Origin: Candidatus Bathyarchaeota archaeon
GTDB lineage: Archaea; Thermoproteota; Bathyarchaeia; Bathyarchaeales; Bathycorpusculaceae
Length of the DNA stretch: 63,744 bases
Assembly: GCA_026014615.1 (NCBI GenBank)
Contig: JAOZHZ010000007.1
Location: 1 to 63,744 of the forward strand
Reading direction: 5' to 3'
Below, piece by piece: positions 8,977 through 17,889 of the stretch (position 1 is the first letter of the stretch; every line of letters starts with the position of its first letter). The notes under the pieces were generated by a model. That model was given only the letters and a program-made list of their open reading frames with translations, did no database searches and had not been told where the DNA came from. The position numbers were made by a program, and so were the translations under genes.

Positions 8977-9582
8977 TCAAATACAGTTTTTAGTAAGATG
9001 GTTTTGTTGTGGATTTTTGGGCATTGCTCCTTTGGGGTAACACATACGGGGTTTTGTCCCTTGACTTGTTAAATTTTCCCAAGCAGGAGTACTATGTCCT
9101 TCAAAATTGTCAAGTTTAAATTTAAATTCTAATCCATAATTCATAGAATATTTCCAAGCACAAACATGATGAAAAGCATGTTGATATTTTTCTATGAATG
9201 TACTGCGTTTGATAACCTGCCCTGCCGAATCACCGAATATTGATATTTCGGGCAAATCATAATATCCACAGTATAGGTCAATTCTTAAAATTTTTTCCGC
9301 AACAACTTCTAATAACTCCCCCATCATTGGAGTGGCTCCATCTTTTTCTTGAAAACAAAAATGATAACCTTTGTAAATATCTTTCAAGCGTTTTGTTCCA
9401 TGCTTTTCAAAGATGTCTTTCATTGCTTGAAAAAAAACTTTTCTAAATTCATTTTCATCTTCAATAGTCATAGCAGCAGCCATAAAAGCCTCAAATTTTT
9501 TGCCAGGGCTTTCTATTATTTCTCTTTTAAATAAAGCTGAATCGAAACCTGCAATGATTTTCCCCAAATTTTCTCTCTCCAC
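8977..9582 (-). CDS. unknown protein in an AT-rich pair
   Basis: A 201-residue soluble protein with GTG start at 9582. It has no recognised domain. The helical N-terminal half is followed by a His/Cys/Trp-rich region (HAFHHVCAWKY). It precedes the methyltransferase on the same strand with a 9-nt gap, so the two probably form one operon. The pair shares the AT-rich base use. Confidence 0.5.
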   Translation of the reverse strand: MERENLGKIIAGFDSALFKREIIESPGKKFEAFMAAAMTIEDENEFRKVFFQAMKDIFEKHGTKRLKDIYKGYHFCFQEKDGATPMMGELLEVVAEKILRIDLYCGYYDLPEISIFGDSAGQVIKRSTFIEKYQHAFHHVCAWKYSMNYGLEFKFKLDNFEGHSTPAWENLTSQGTKPRMCYPKGAMPKNPQQNHLTKNCI

Positions 9583-9643
9583 AAAAATATTTATTGTAGG
9601 ATATTTTTTAAAGATTTATATTACATAAGATAAAATCTTTTTT

Positions 9644-10906
9644 TTGGTTATGACAAATAACTTAACAGTATCGCTCCACTTATACAACACATTAACCAGC
9701 AAAACCGAGCCTTTCTTGCCCAGAGAAGATAAGCAGGTTAAAATGTACACCTGTGGACCAAGCACCTATCAGCCCGCGCATATTGGCAATTACCGAACCT
9801 TTCTCTATGAAGACATTCTGCAACGTTACATAGAATACTTAGGGTACAAAGTCATACGGCTAATGACGCTTACCGATGTTGAGGACAAGGCAGTGGAGCA
9901 AGCAAAAAAAGAAAACCTCACACTTGAACAGTTAACTGCAAAAAATGAAGCCACATTTTTCTTAGACTTTAATCTTCTTAAAAATAAAGAACCCGACCTT
10001 GCCATCAGAGCCTCCAGCGCCATCGACCAAGCCGTCAAACTCATCCAACAACTTCTCCAAAAAGGCATCGCATACACCCACACTTATCGCGGTACAGAAA
10101 ACGTGTACTTTGACCCCCTAAAATTCAAAGACTTTGGCAAACTTGCCCATCTGGACATGACTAAATGGCCCAAGAAAAAACGCAGGTTCCACAAGGACAC
10201 ATATCCCGGTACGCCGTGGACTAGGGGTGATTTTGTGCTCTGGCACGGATGCAAACCCAATGATGCCTGCTATGAATCACCGCTTGGGCGAGGGCGTCCA
10301 TCGTGGAACGTGCAAGACCCAGCGATTGTGACTAAACATTTAGGGTTTCAAATTGACCTTGCCTGTGGTGGCATTGATAATTTGGTGCGGCATCACGATT
10401 ACAATTTGGCAGTTGTTGAGGCGGTTTCGGGTTTGCAGTTCTCAAAGTTTTGGCTACATGGTGGGCACTTGTTGGTGGATGGCAAAAAGATGAGCAAAAG
10501 CAAAGGAAACGTGCTCTACCTCAAAGACTTGCTCGATAAAGGCTTTTCGGGGCAGCAAATACGGTTCTTTCTAATTTATGCGCCGTACCGTGAAAAACTT
10601 GATTTCACATTGGACGGTTTAGTGCAGACCAGCCAGAAACTGGATGCGTTAAAAGAGATGATTATACAGATTCAAACTGAGAACTCGCAGACTTCCAATC
10701 CTCAAACAATTGAGTTGCCACAGAAAATCCGGGTGGTGTTTGAGGAAAAAATGAATGAAAACTTGGATGTCCGCGGGGCGTTTGATGGGGTTTATGATGT
10801 TGTGATGAGGCTTCATTTGATGCGTGATAGTTTAAGCATTGAAGAAGTTTCCGCCACCGTAAACAACCTGCAACGAGTCGACAGTGTACTGCAGTGTTTA
10901 TTCTAA
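9644..10906 (+). CDS. cysS: cysteinyl-tRNA synthetase (divergent zinc site)
   Basis: A 420-residue class Ia synthetase of CysRS type, attaching Cys to tRNA-Cys. The HIGH motif is HIGN (46-49) and KMSKS is at 282-286. Against the four E. coli zinc ligands (C28, C209, H234, E238), C37 and H250 are kept. The motif equivalent to WHIEC reads WNVQD (D225) and HHENE reads HHDYN (N254). Extra cysteines C203, C209 and C241 could rebuild a metal site. The C-terminal part is shorter than in bacteria (461 aa). It is either a functional divergent archaeal CysRS or a paralogue with another role. Confidence 0.8.
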   Translation: MVMTNNLTVSLHLYNTLTSKTEPFLPREDKQVKMYTCGPSTYQPAHIGNYRTFLYEDILQRYIEYLGYKVIRLMTLTDVEDKAVEQAKKENLTLEQLTAKNEATFFLDFNLLKNKEPDLAIRASSAIDQAVKLIQQLLQKGIAYTHTYRGTENVYFDPLKFKDFGKLAHLDMTKWPKKKRRFHKDTYPGTPWTRGDFVLWHGCKPNDACYESPLGRGRPSWNVQDPAIVTKHLGFQIDLACGGIDNLVRHHDYNLAVVEAVSGLQFSKFWLHGGHLLVDGKKMSKSKGNVLYLKDLLDKGFSGQQIRFFLIYAPYREKLDFTLDGLVQTSQKLDALKEMIIQIQTENSQTSNPQTIELPQKIRVVFEEKMNENLDVRGAFDGVYDVVMRLHLMRDSLSIEEVSATVNNLQRVDSVLQCLF

Positions 10907-11128
10907 GTCGCCCACGTATTTGACCTTCTCCATGTTGTCTGCGCCGTGTGGTGCCATGGATAGGTCATCGGTTAGGTCTTTGCCTGCGTCATGCATGCCC
11001 ATGTGGCTGCCATCTGCCCAAAAACTGCTCTCCGTTACATCGTAAACTTTGCCTTCAACAGCAACCCATGCGGGTTTGCCGTTTTGCCCATTATTTTCTT
11101 CTAGTTCTTGTTTAGTTATTTTAGCCAT
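10898..11128 (-). CDS. cytochrome b5-like haem/steroid-binding protein
   Basis: A 76-residue single-domain protein of the cytochrome b5-like haem/steroid-binding family, with GKVYDVTESSFW and the downstream HMGMHDAGKDLT and APHG stretches that provide candidate axial histidines. Cytoplasmic, no anchor. ATG at 11128 is chosen; the GTG at 11137 sits in the GTGAT ribosome site. It converges on cysS with a 9-nt overlap. Possible roles are haem or small-ligand binding in electron transfer; no partner is nearby. Confidence 0.8.
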   Translation of the reverse strand: MAKITKQELEENNGQNGKPAWVAVEGKVYDVTESSFWADGSHMGMHDAGKDLTDDLSMAPHGADNMEKVKYVGDLE

Positions 11129-11246
11129 AAAAATCACGAATCCTACTATTAGAAAGACTAAAGGTTGCTTTAAACATTTAGGGCTTACAGCTTTGTTATA
11201 GCAATTTTAATAAGGTCGACAAGAAACCCTTTGGTGGAGAATTACC

Positions 11247-12947
11247 TTGCCAGAAAAAATTCTAGTTACATCCGCATGGCCCTACATCAACGTCACCCCG
11301 CACCTTGGCAACCTAGTCGGCTCTGTGCTTTCCGCCGATGTTGCAGCACGATATTTCCGACTGCGCGGGGATGATGTTTTAATGGTCAGCGGCTCCGACA
11401 CACACGGCACACCCATCGAGGTGGAGGCAATGCGCCAAAAAATCTCTCCGAAACAGCTTACCGACCAAAACCATGCTCGCGTCTCTGAGCTTTTCCGTCG
11501 TTGGGAGGCTTCTTTTGACAATTATACCAGCACCGAAAGCCCAGTGCATAAGGAGTTTGTCCAGAAGACTCTTTTACAGATTCAGAAAAACGGCTACATC
11601 TTTGAGGAGGAAACCCAGATGCTCTATTGTGAGCATGACCAGCGGTTCTTGCCTGACCGCTTCGTCGAGGGCAAATGCCCCTATTGTGGCGCTGAACGGG
11701 CGCGTGGTGACCAATGTGATAAATGCGGTAAACTTCTTGAGCCAACCGCGCTAATTGAGCCTTATTGTACCATCTGCAAAAACAAGCCAATCCTAAAAAC
11801 AACCAAGCACTGGTACATTGACCTCTCAAAACTCACCGAACCCCTACGCCAATACATACAGGAAAACCCGCAGTTGCCCGCCAACGTGAAAGCCTTCAGC
11901 CTCAACTGGATAAAGGATGGCTTAAAACCCCGCGCGGTCACACGCGACATCGAATGGGGCATAGCCGCACCGTTTGAGGGTGCCCAGGGCAAAACCATCT
12001 ATGTTTGGGTGGACGCGGTTTTGGGTTATGTTTCTGCTACGATTGAGCAGTGCCAACGCATGGGGCAACCTGAGAAATGGCGTGAGTTTTGGTTCAATAA
12101 GGATGCTAAAACGCTGTATTTCATCGGCAAAGACAACATCCCATTCCACACAATCATCCTCCCAGCACTGCTCCTAGCGACGGGTGAAGGCTACAACCTA
12201 CCATGGAACGTTTCCTCAACAGAATTTTTGCAATTCAAGGGCGAAAAAGCATCTAAAAGCCGCCGCATCGGCATCTGGATAGACGAGGCGTTGGAAATGT
12301 TTCCCGTGGACACATGGCGCTTCTTTTTAACAGCCACACGACCCGAAAGCAAGGACACAGATTTCACATGGGACATCTTCGCAGGAAAAATCAACGCCGA
12401 CCTCAACGACACCTACGGCAACTTCATTCACCGCACACTCTCATTTATCAACAACAAATTCAACAGCACAATTCCCAACCCAACCAAACTCGACGATGGT
12501 GACCGTGCAGTTTTGCAGGCAATCAAGGAAAAAGTGGATTTCGCAGCACAAGAACTAAACGCCCAACACTTGCAGTCAGCAGCCAACACACTAATTGCCC
12601 TAACACGCATCGGCAACCAGTACCTCAACGACAAAGAACCCTGGAAACTGATGAAAACCGACTTGGAACGTGCTTCAAGCATTTTCTATGTTGCCGTGCA
12701 AGTGGTGAAGGCTGCCGCGGTGATTTCCGAGCCGTTTATGCCAGCGGTTAGTCAGCAACTATGGCAAACCCTAAACCTGCAAGGCACAGTACATGATGCC
12801 GAATGGGAAGACGCGCTACAACCGTTGGAGGCTGGGCATCAAATCCAAAAGGCAACGCCGCTGTTCCAGAAAATCGAATCTGACCCAGCAAAACTTGAAG
12901 AAAAACTAGTACAAATCCGCGAAAAAGCCACTTCTGAGGCAAAATAA
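11247..12947 (+). CDS. metG: methionyl-tRNA synthetase
   Basis: A 566-residue class Ia synthetase. The HIGH-like motif is HLGN after AWPYINVTP. The connective-peptide knuckles CPYCG, CDKCG and CTICK form the zinc sites. The KMSKS loop reads KASKS. It ends after the anticodon domain, so the C-terminal dimerisation/tRNA-binding domain found in many MetRS is absent and may be a separate gene. Start at TTG 11247 behind GGTGGA. Its stop overlaps the ATG of the PHP gene (TAATG). Confidence 0.95.
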   Translation: MPEKILVTSAWPYINVTPHLGNLVGSVLSADVAARYFRLRGDDVLMVSGSDTHGTPIEVEAMRQKISPKQLTDQNHARVSELFRRWEASFDNYTSTESPVHKEFVQKTLLQIQKNGYIFEEETQMLYCEHDQRFLPDRFVEGKCPYCGAERARGDQCDKCGKLLEPTALIEPYCTICKNKPILKTTKHWYIDLSKLTEPLRQYIQENPQLPANVKAFSLNWIKDGLKPRAVTRDIEWGIAAPFEGAQGKTIYVWVDAVLGYVSATIEQCQRMGQPEKWREFWFNKDAKTLYFIGKDNIPFHTIILPALLLATGEGYNLPWNVSSTEFLQFKGEKASKSRRIGIWIDEALEMFPVDTWRFFLTATRPESKDTDFTWDIFAGKINADLNDTYGNFIHRTLSFINNKFNSTIPNPTKLDDGDRAVLQAIKEKVDFAAQELNAQHLQSAANTLIALTRIGNQYLNDKEPWKLMKTDLERASSIFYVAVQVVKAAAVISEPFMPAVSQQLWQTLNLQGTVHDAEWEDALQPLEAGHQIQKATPLFQKIESDPAKLEEKLVQIREKATSEAK

Positions 12948-13615
12948 TGCAGATAAAAGCCGACCTCCACGTACACACCACCTACTCAAACGATTCCCTA
13001 ATAACCCCCAAAGAGCTCGTTTACTATGCTAAGCAAAAAGGGTTAAACGCTGTTGCCGTAACTGACCACAACACGTTGGAGGGCGCTTGGAAAATCGCAA
13101 GAGATACCAAGGATTTTCTTGTTTTGCCGGGTATGGAGGTTTCGAGCGCGGATGGGCATATTGTTGCTTTGAATATTAAAGAGCTCATTCCCAGAGGCTT
13201 GAGCGCTGAGGAAACTGTGGAGCGGATTCATAGTCAGGGTGGTGTGGCTGTTGCGTGTCATCCGTATGCTTTTTTGAAGGGTTGCTTAAACGATAAGGTT
13301 TCAGGCTCTTTTGATGCTATTGAGATTATTAATGCGCGGGCTTTTCCGTTTGGGCGTAACGTGCGAAAGGCTGAGGCAGCCGCGAAACGTTACAGTTTAA
13401 GTCGTGTGGCTGGGACGGATTCGCATTATGGACGCCAAATCGGAACCGCCTACACAATCATCCAAGCTCAAGAAGCCACTGTAGATTCAGTCTGCAAAGC
13501 CATAGTGGCTGGGAACTGTGAACCTCACGGTTGCGCGGTGCCCTTGATGGTGAATCTTGAAATGAACATTCAACGCCTCAAAAGGCTGATAAAAAAAGCT
13601 AGTCACCCAACCTAA
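12947..13615 (+). CDS. PHP-domain phosphoesterase
   Basis: A 222-residue PHP protein. The metal motifs are DLHVHTTYS (6-14), TDHNTLEG, GMEVSS, CHPY and GTDSHYG. Family members hydrolyse phosphoesters (nucleoside phosphates, 3',5'-bisphosphates, RNA ends). It overlaps metG by one base, so the two are translationally coupled. A link to tRNA or nucleotide metabolism is possible but not shown. Confidence 0.88.
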   Translation: MQIKADLHVHTTYSNDSLITPKELVYYAKQKGLNAVAVTDHNTLEGAWKIARDTKDFLVLPGMEVSSADGHIVALNIKELIPRGLSAEETVERIHSQGGVAVACHPYAFLKGCLNDKVSGSFDAIEIINARAFPFGRNVRKAEAAAKRYSLSRVAGTDSHYGRQIGTAYTIIQAQEATVDSVCKAIVAGNCEPHGCAVPLMVNLEMNIQRLKRLIKKASHPT

Positions 13616-13701
13616 CCCGCTTAGTGGACGTTTTGTTTAGTATGTTTTATATCTTCTTTTTAATCCAATATTAGCAAATAACTCCAAATAATTGATGCTG
13701 G

Positions 13702-15300
13702 ATGGCTAATCCCAGTTCTGTACTGTGTCGTTTCAGGTCCGCGTTTAACAAGTGGCGAGTGGCATTGCTGATTCTGATGGTGGCGTATGCAGGCTTTATT
13801 TTGCTTGGTCTGTCCACGGCGGCTTTCCTCTGGGACGAAAGCACCCACCTAAACAGCGGCTTATTTCTGGTTCAAGGAAGATTTGGCGACTTTATGCATA
13901 CCAACGCGTTTTATCCGCCCCTGTTCAATGTGGCAACGGCAGGTTTCTTTGAGCTTTTCGGCATAAGTCTTCTTAGTGCCCGCTTGGTTTCGCTGGTTTT
14001 TTCGTTGCTTACTTTGTGGGTGGTTTTTGAATTTACCAATAAACTCTACAGCGCCAAAACTGCCCTGCTCTCAAGTGTTCTTCTCGCTCTGATGCCGGGG
14101 TACTTCTGGCTAAGCCGCATGGCAATGATTGAAGTAATGCTCACATTCTTCTTTGTTCTCTCGCTAATGCTGTTTTTTAGTTGGCTTAAGAACAGACAAG
14201 ACAAGTATCTGGTGCTAAGCGGATTCGCACTGGGACTGGGTTTTCTCACCAAATACCAAGTTGCCATAGCAGGCGTTGTGATGATTTTTAGCATATTATT
14301 TTTGGCGCGGGGGCAGCTTAAGCAGCGCTTCTCCAAATTCGCCCTGCTGATTGTTGCGGTTGCTGCTTTTGCTCTTGCATGGATGTTTATTGCTTATCAA
14401 ACCTACGCCAGCGACCTCTTTAATCAGTGGATTTACGCCTTAGAAATCGGCAATCCGGGCAAAATGCTGTATGCTGACAGATTTTTCACCCCAATATTCT
14501 ACCTTGTGGACATGACATGGCCTTATAGTCATATTCACCCGATTTCAATTCTGCTCTACCTTGTCAGTTTGGGGGGCTTGGGTTTTTTTGCTTGGAGACG
14601 AAAACCCGAAGACAAGTTTTTGCTAATCTGGTTTGTTGTGGTGTACCTATTTTTCACGTTGATTCCTAACAAGGAATGGCGCTACGTTATTCCACTGTTT
14701 CCTGTACTGGCCATCTCGTCCGCGTGCCTGATTCTGTATTCCTATAATAGGCTATTTGGGGCGTTAAAGTCAGGGTTCAGCTTGGATAGAAAACGTAAAT
14801 TCCAAATCGCCGCTGCACTGCTGACGATTTTCTTGGCATCTGGTATGGCATTGAGCGTTTATGATGGGTATTGCATTGCAGAAACTGACCAGTTCCCTGT
14901 AGAAAACCAGCAGGCAGCCCAATATCTATACAATCACCTGTTGCCTAACGAATCCGTAGCGGTGGTTTGCGCTACCAACATTTTCAGTCAAGATATGATA
15001 CAATTCTACCTGTGGATGGACGGCACTAAGCACAATGAGGTTTGGCAGTACCCTGAGCAGCCCGCGGACTCATACACGCCAAACTTTGACATAAACGAAT
15101 TCATCAGCCTATGCAAAGAACACAACACAAAATACGTCTTAACCTACCTGCTGGGTAGGGAAACCTACTTCAATAGTACCCTAACCACTCAGGAAGTAGC
15201 CAGACAAATGTTTGAATCAGGAAACTTTAGTGCGTGGTCTGAGGATTTGACTTTTGGTGTTAATCCCCGAATGATTTCGTTGTATGAGTTTTTGGGTTAA
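13702..15300 (+). CDS. GT39/ArnT-like membrane glycosyltransferase
   Basis: A 532-residue polytopic protein with about ten hydrophobic helices. The first outer loop carries the acidic motif FLWDESTHLNSG expected of dolichol-phosphate-mannose mannosyltransferase/ArnT-type (GT-C fold) enzymes, followed by YPPLFN and SARLVS. The C-terminal 130 residues are soluble and outward facing. It probably transfers a sugar from a polyprenyl-phosphate donor to surface proteins or lipids. Confidence 0.85.
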   Translation: MANPSSVLCRFRSAFNKWRVALLILMVAYAGFILLGLSTAAFLWDESTHLNSGLFLVQGRFGDFMHTNAFYPPLFNVATAGFFELFGISLLSARLVSLVFSLLTLWVVFEFTNKLYSAKTALLSSVLLALMPGYFWLSRMAMIEVMLTFFFVLSLMLFFSWLKNRQDKYLVLSGFALGLGFLTKYQVAIAGVVMIFSILFLARGQLKQRFSKFALLIVAVAAFALAWMFIAYQTYASDLFNQWIYALEIGNPGKMLYADRFFTPIFYLVDMTWPYSHIHPISILLYLVSLGGLGFFAWRRKPEDKFLLIWFVVVYLFFTLIPNKEWRYVIPLFPVLAISSACLILYSYNRLFGALKSGFSLDRKRKFQIAAALLTIFLASGMALSVYDGYCIAETDQFPVENQQAAQYLYNHLLPNESVAVVCATNIFSQDMIQFYLWMDGTKHNEVWQYPEQPADSYTPNFDINEFISLCKEHNTKYVLTYLLGRETYFNSTLTTQEVARQMFESGNFSAWSEDLTFGVNPRMISLYEFLG

Positions 15301-15746
15301 GGCTTTACTTGGAGCAGTTCAAAGCCTGTTTTAGGGTCTTTAATTCTCTGCGCCGAAATATCTGCCAATTCTAAGATTACGACTTCACCAATGAGCCACA
15401 CATTAACACCTGCCCGAACACAACCCGTAACCGCATGATTTTCTCTGCCAAAACTTGCATGCATGTGCAGTTTGGGGATGCCCTGTTCGTCTTGGATTAG
15501 TGTTCCTACTCCGTAGGTTTCGTGGACTCCCAGCAGAAGCGTAAGTATTGGGTTGTGGGGTGGTGCATCGGCGTTTTTGGGTCCTACGACGAGTTTGCTG
15601 CCCTCTTTGGCGCCGCCTAAAAAGAAGCAGAGGGCGTGGCGGATTTTGTTTTGGGTTGCAAATTTTTCGATGGTTTCATGTAGGACTTCTTTGTCGTAGA
15701 GTCTGAGAACAAATATTCTTCCAAGTTTAGCTTCTGTGTAATCCAT
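15297..15746 (-). CDS. DUF296/PPC-domain protein
   Basis: A 149-residue single PPC/DUF296 domain. The signature is GGAKEG, then KLHMHASFGREN..VTGCVRAG, where the His cluster is the trimer metal site. In archaea these occur as stand-alone trimers of unknown role; in plants the domain accompanies AT-hooks. No AT-hook is present here. It overlaps the end of the glycosyltransferase gene by 4 nt, convergent. Confidence 0.88.
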   Translation of the reverse strand: MDYTEAKLGRIFVLRLYDKEVLHETIEKFATQNKIRHALCFFLGGAKEGSKLVVGPKNADAPPHNPILTLLLGVHETYGVGTLIQDEQGIPKLHMHASFGRENHAVTGCVRAGVNVWLIGEVVILELADISAQRIKDPKTGFELLQVKP

Positions 15747-15833
15747 ACGGTTAGCCCCGTCTTGGCTAAAACAAAATATGCTATAATATATAAGGAGTTA
15801 AATGGGAATTACAGGTTTGTAGGTTCTCGGGGT

Positions 15834-15965
15834 TTAGATTCTGGTTATATACAGTGCTTTTTTGGCTTGTTCTTTACGTTTCTTTAATGGCACGTTTGCT
15901 ATGCTGTCTTCAACTATGACGGCTGTTGCTGATTGACCATTTTGAGTGTGCCTTGTCTTTTTCAT
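15834..15965 (-). CDS. small basic protein (43 aa), unknown
   Basis: ATG at 15965 is preceded by GAGGTT at 8-nt spacing. The 43-residue product is rich in Lys/Arg at both ends (MKKTRHTQ..., ..LKKRKEQAKK) with a short central hydrophobic strand. It resembles nothing I can name. The remainder of the gap 15747-16171 holds only AT-rich sequence, including a TATA-like CTATAATATATAAGG near 15781-15795. Confidence 0.35.
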   Translation of the reverse strand: MKKTRHTQNGQSATAVIVEDSIANVPLKKRKEQAKKALYITRI

Positions 15966-16171
15966 ATTTTTCAACCTCTTAAGAATCCATGCATGTATCA
16001 CATTAAGCTTATAAACGTTGTGAATTTTTAAATGAATGTTCACACCCTTTTTTGTTTTTTATATAACATTAAATGTTGCCAAAAAAGATTGAAAAACAAC
16101 CGCTACATCCTTTGTTTTCTGGAAAAATTAAAAAGCAAAACCACCCCATAATCGTTTAAGGGGGCATATCT

Positions 16172-16960
16172 TTGAAAGCTTTAGTCTTTGCTGTTTTGGT
16201 TTTTCTGCTGTTGCCAGCGGGATTTTGCGGTTTCTCCTCTGTAGCATCAGCCGAGGACGAGTATCCCGTGTTTGCTATGCCAGTGGAGTGGGTTAACTAC
16301 ACTATAGTAAATGTGGACGGGGAACTGTGGACTAAAATTGACGGGTACTACCCCATTAGCATCCAAAATTACAAAGACAGTTTTGCATATTTCCCCATGT
16401 TTTATCCTGTTCCACCCCAAACCACCAATATCACATGTACACTCAACGGAAACCCTCTGCCCCTAAACGGCTACAGCAGCAGCCTACATCACACAGCCAT
16501 TGGCGATTGGGAAATGGCTCTCTTCGAGGTTGGGCCAGTCGCTGACTCCTTTGTGCTAACAATACATTACACACATCCCCTGCAAATGATTAATGGCAGT
16601 TACCTGTTCCTCTACGACCTAAACATCAGCCCCTACCTAACAGAAGAACAGCCCAATTCAACCATTTACTACACCATCAATTTCTGTGTCAACGCCACCA
16701 ACATCCAAGTCTACACCACCAAAACCGACACACAATGGAACCCCATAAACTTCACCCAAACCCAAAACGACCAATTAAACACGGTTTCCATAACACAAGA
16801 ATCCCAATACCAAAACGTACTCGGTGACTTAGTGGTGATGTTTAATGCTCCAGAGGTGGTTGCGGAGTTTCCCGCGTGGATTCTTATGGTTCTCATTGTA
16901 GCTTTAACAGTTGCCGCCTTGGGTTATAGCAGGTCACGTGTTAAATCAGCACAAACTTAG
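16172..16960 (+). CDS. secreted, C-terminally anchored surface protein
   Basis: A 262-residue protein with a signal peptide (about 1-27), a beta-rich outer region with many Asn-X-Ser/Thr sites, and a C-terminal VAEFPAWILMVLIV helix followed by an Arg-containing tail. EFPAW before the terminal helix looks like the EFP-type sorting/anchor tails on archaeal surface proteins, reminiscent of PEF-CTERM tags of archaeosortase substrates. Function unknown. TTG start at 16172. Confidence 0.7.
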   Translation: MKALVFAVLVFLLLPAGFCGFSSVASAEDEYPVFAMPVEWVNYTIVNVDGELWTKIDGYYPISIQNYKDSFAYFPMFYPVPPQTTNITCTLNGNPLPLNGYSSSLHHTAIGDWEMALFEVGPVADSFVLTIHYTHPLQMINGSYLFLYDLNISPYLTEEQPNSTIYYTINFCVNATNIQVYTTKTDTQWNPINFTQTQNDQLNTVSITQESQYQNVLGDLVVMFNAPEVVAEFPAWILMVLIVALTVAALGYSRSRVKSAQT

Positions 16961-17016
16961 GTTTTTTGCGAATCCTTTTTGTTTCCCTATTCCTCATAAT
17001 TTTTGTGTGAAATCTG

Positions 17017-17889
17017 TTGCCGCTGCTTTCAAGTTTTGACCCTTGGCATTCCAGCCTCTGCACTTGCCCGCCAAAACTCACCTTTAACCCCTACACGGGT
17101 TGCGACCACGGCTGCCTCTACTGCTACGCCACAGGCTACGTCCAAAACTTCCAAAACTGCCACCCCAAAAAAGACCAACTCGTGACAATCCAGCGGGAAG
17201 CCACAAAACTCAAGGGCGAAACAGTGCTGCTCTCCAGCTCCTCAGACCCCTACCCCACTGTGGAAGCCGTGTTGCATTGGACAAGAAAAATCCTCCAAAT
17301 CTTATGTGAGCGCAACTGCAAAATCGAAATCACCACCAAAAGTCACCTTGTAATACGCGACATCGACCTGCTATCTAAGGTTCCCTCAACCGTAGCCTTC
17401 ACCATAACAACAGATGATGATGCGCAAGCTAAACTTTTGGAGCCCCACGCGCCGCCGCCAAGCATGCGAATCGAAGCCGCCCAAGACTTAATCAAAGCAG
17501 GTATCCCCGTAATCGTCCGAATCGACCCCATCATTCCCCTCGTAAACGACATGCCCTACACCCTAATAGAAAAACTTGCAGACATTGGCGTAAAGCACAT
17601 AATTAGTTCAACCTACAAGCCCAAAGGTGATAATTGGCAACGAATGAAAGCGGCAATGCCCAAGGAAATGGAGAAAATCGCGCATTTCTACTTCAAAGAA
17701 GGTGAACGTGTCGGCGGAAACATTTTGCTTCCTCAGGAGTTGCGGCAAAAAATCATTGGCAACGTTCGCGAGATAGTCTTAGAGCATGGCATGAGCTTTG
17801 CAGTCTGCCGAGAAGGCATACCCAAACTAAACACCGCCACCTGTGATGGTTCGCATTTGATGCCTAAACGGGAGGCTTACAAGTGGTAA
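17017..17889 (+). CDS. radical SAM protein, SplB (photoproduct-lyase-like) family
   Basis: A 290-residue radical SAM protein with Fe-S motif CDHGCLYC (C-x3-C-x2-C) in the context NPYTGCDHGCLYCYA, then LLSSSSDPYP and ITTKS, as in COG1533. Cysteines late in the protein (AVCREG, TATCDG) are candidates for the H-atom-donor position seen in spore photoproduct lyase. TTG start at 17017. Its last 7 nt overlap the start of DNA polymerase IV, which suggests a shared role in DNA damage, though many COG1533 proteins are uncharacterised. Confidence 0.82.
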   Translation: MPLLSSFDPWHSSLCTCPPKLTFNPYTGCDHGCLYCYATGYVQNFQNCHPKKDQLVTIQREATKLKGETVLLSSSSDPYPTVEAVLHWTRKILQILCERNCKIEITTKSHLVIRDIDLLSKVPSTVAFTITTDDDAQAKLLEPHAPPPSMRIEAAQDLIKAGIPVIVRIDPIIPLVNDMPYTLIEKLADIGVKHIISSTYKPKGDNWQRMKAAMPKEMEKIAHFYFKEGERVGGNILLPQELRQKIIGNVREIVLEHGMSFAVCREGIPKLNTATCDGSHLMPKREAYKW

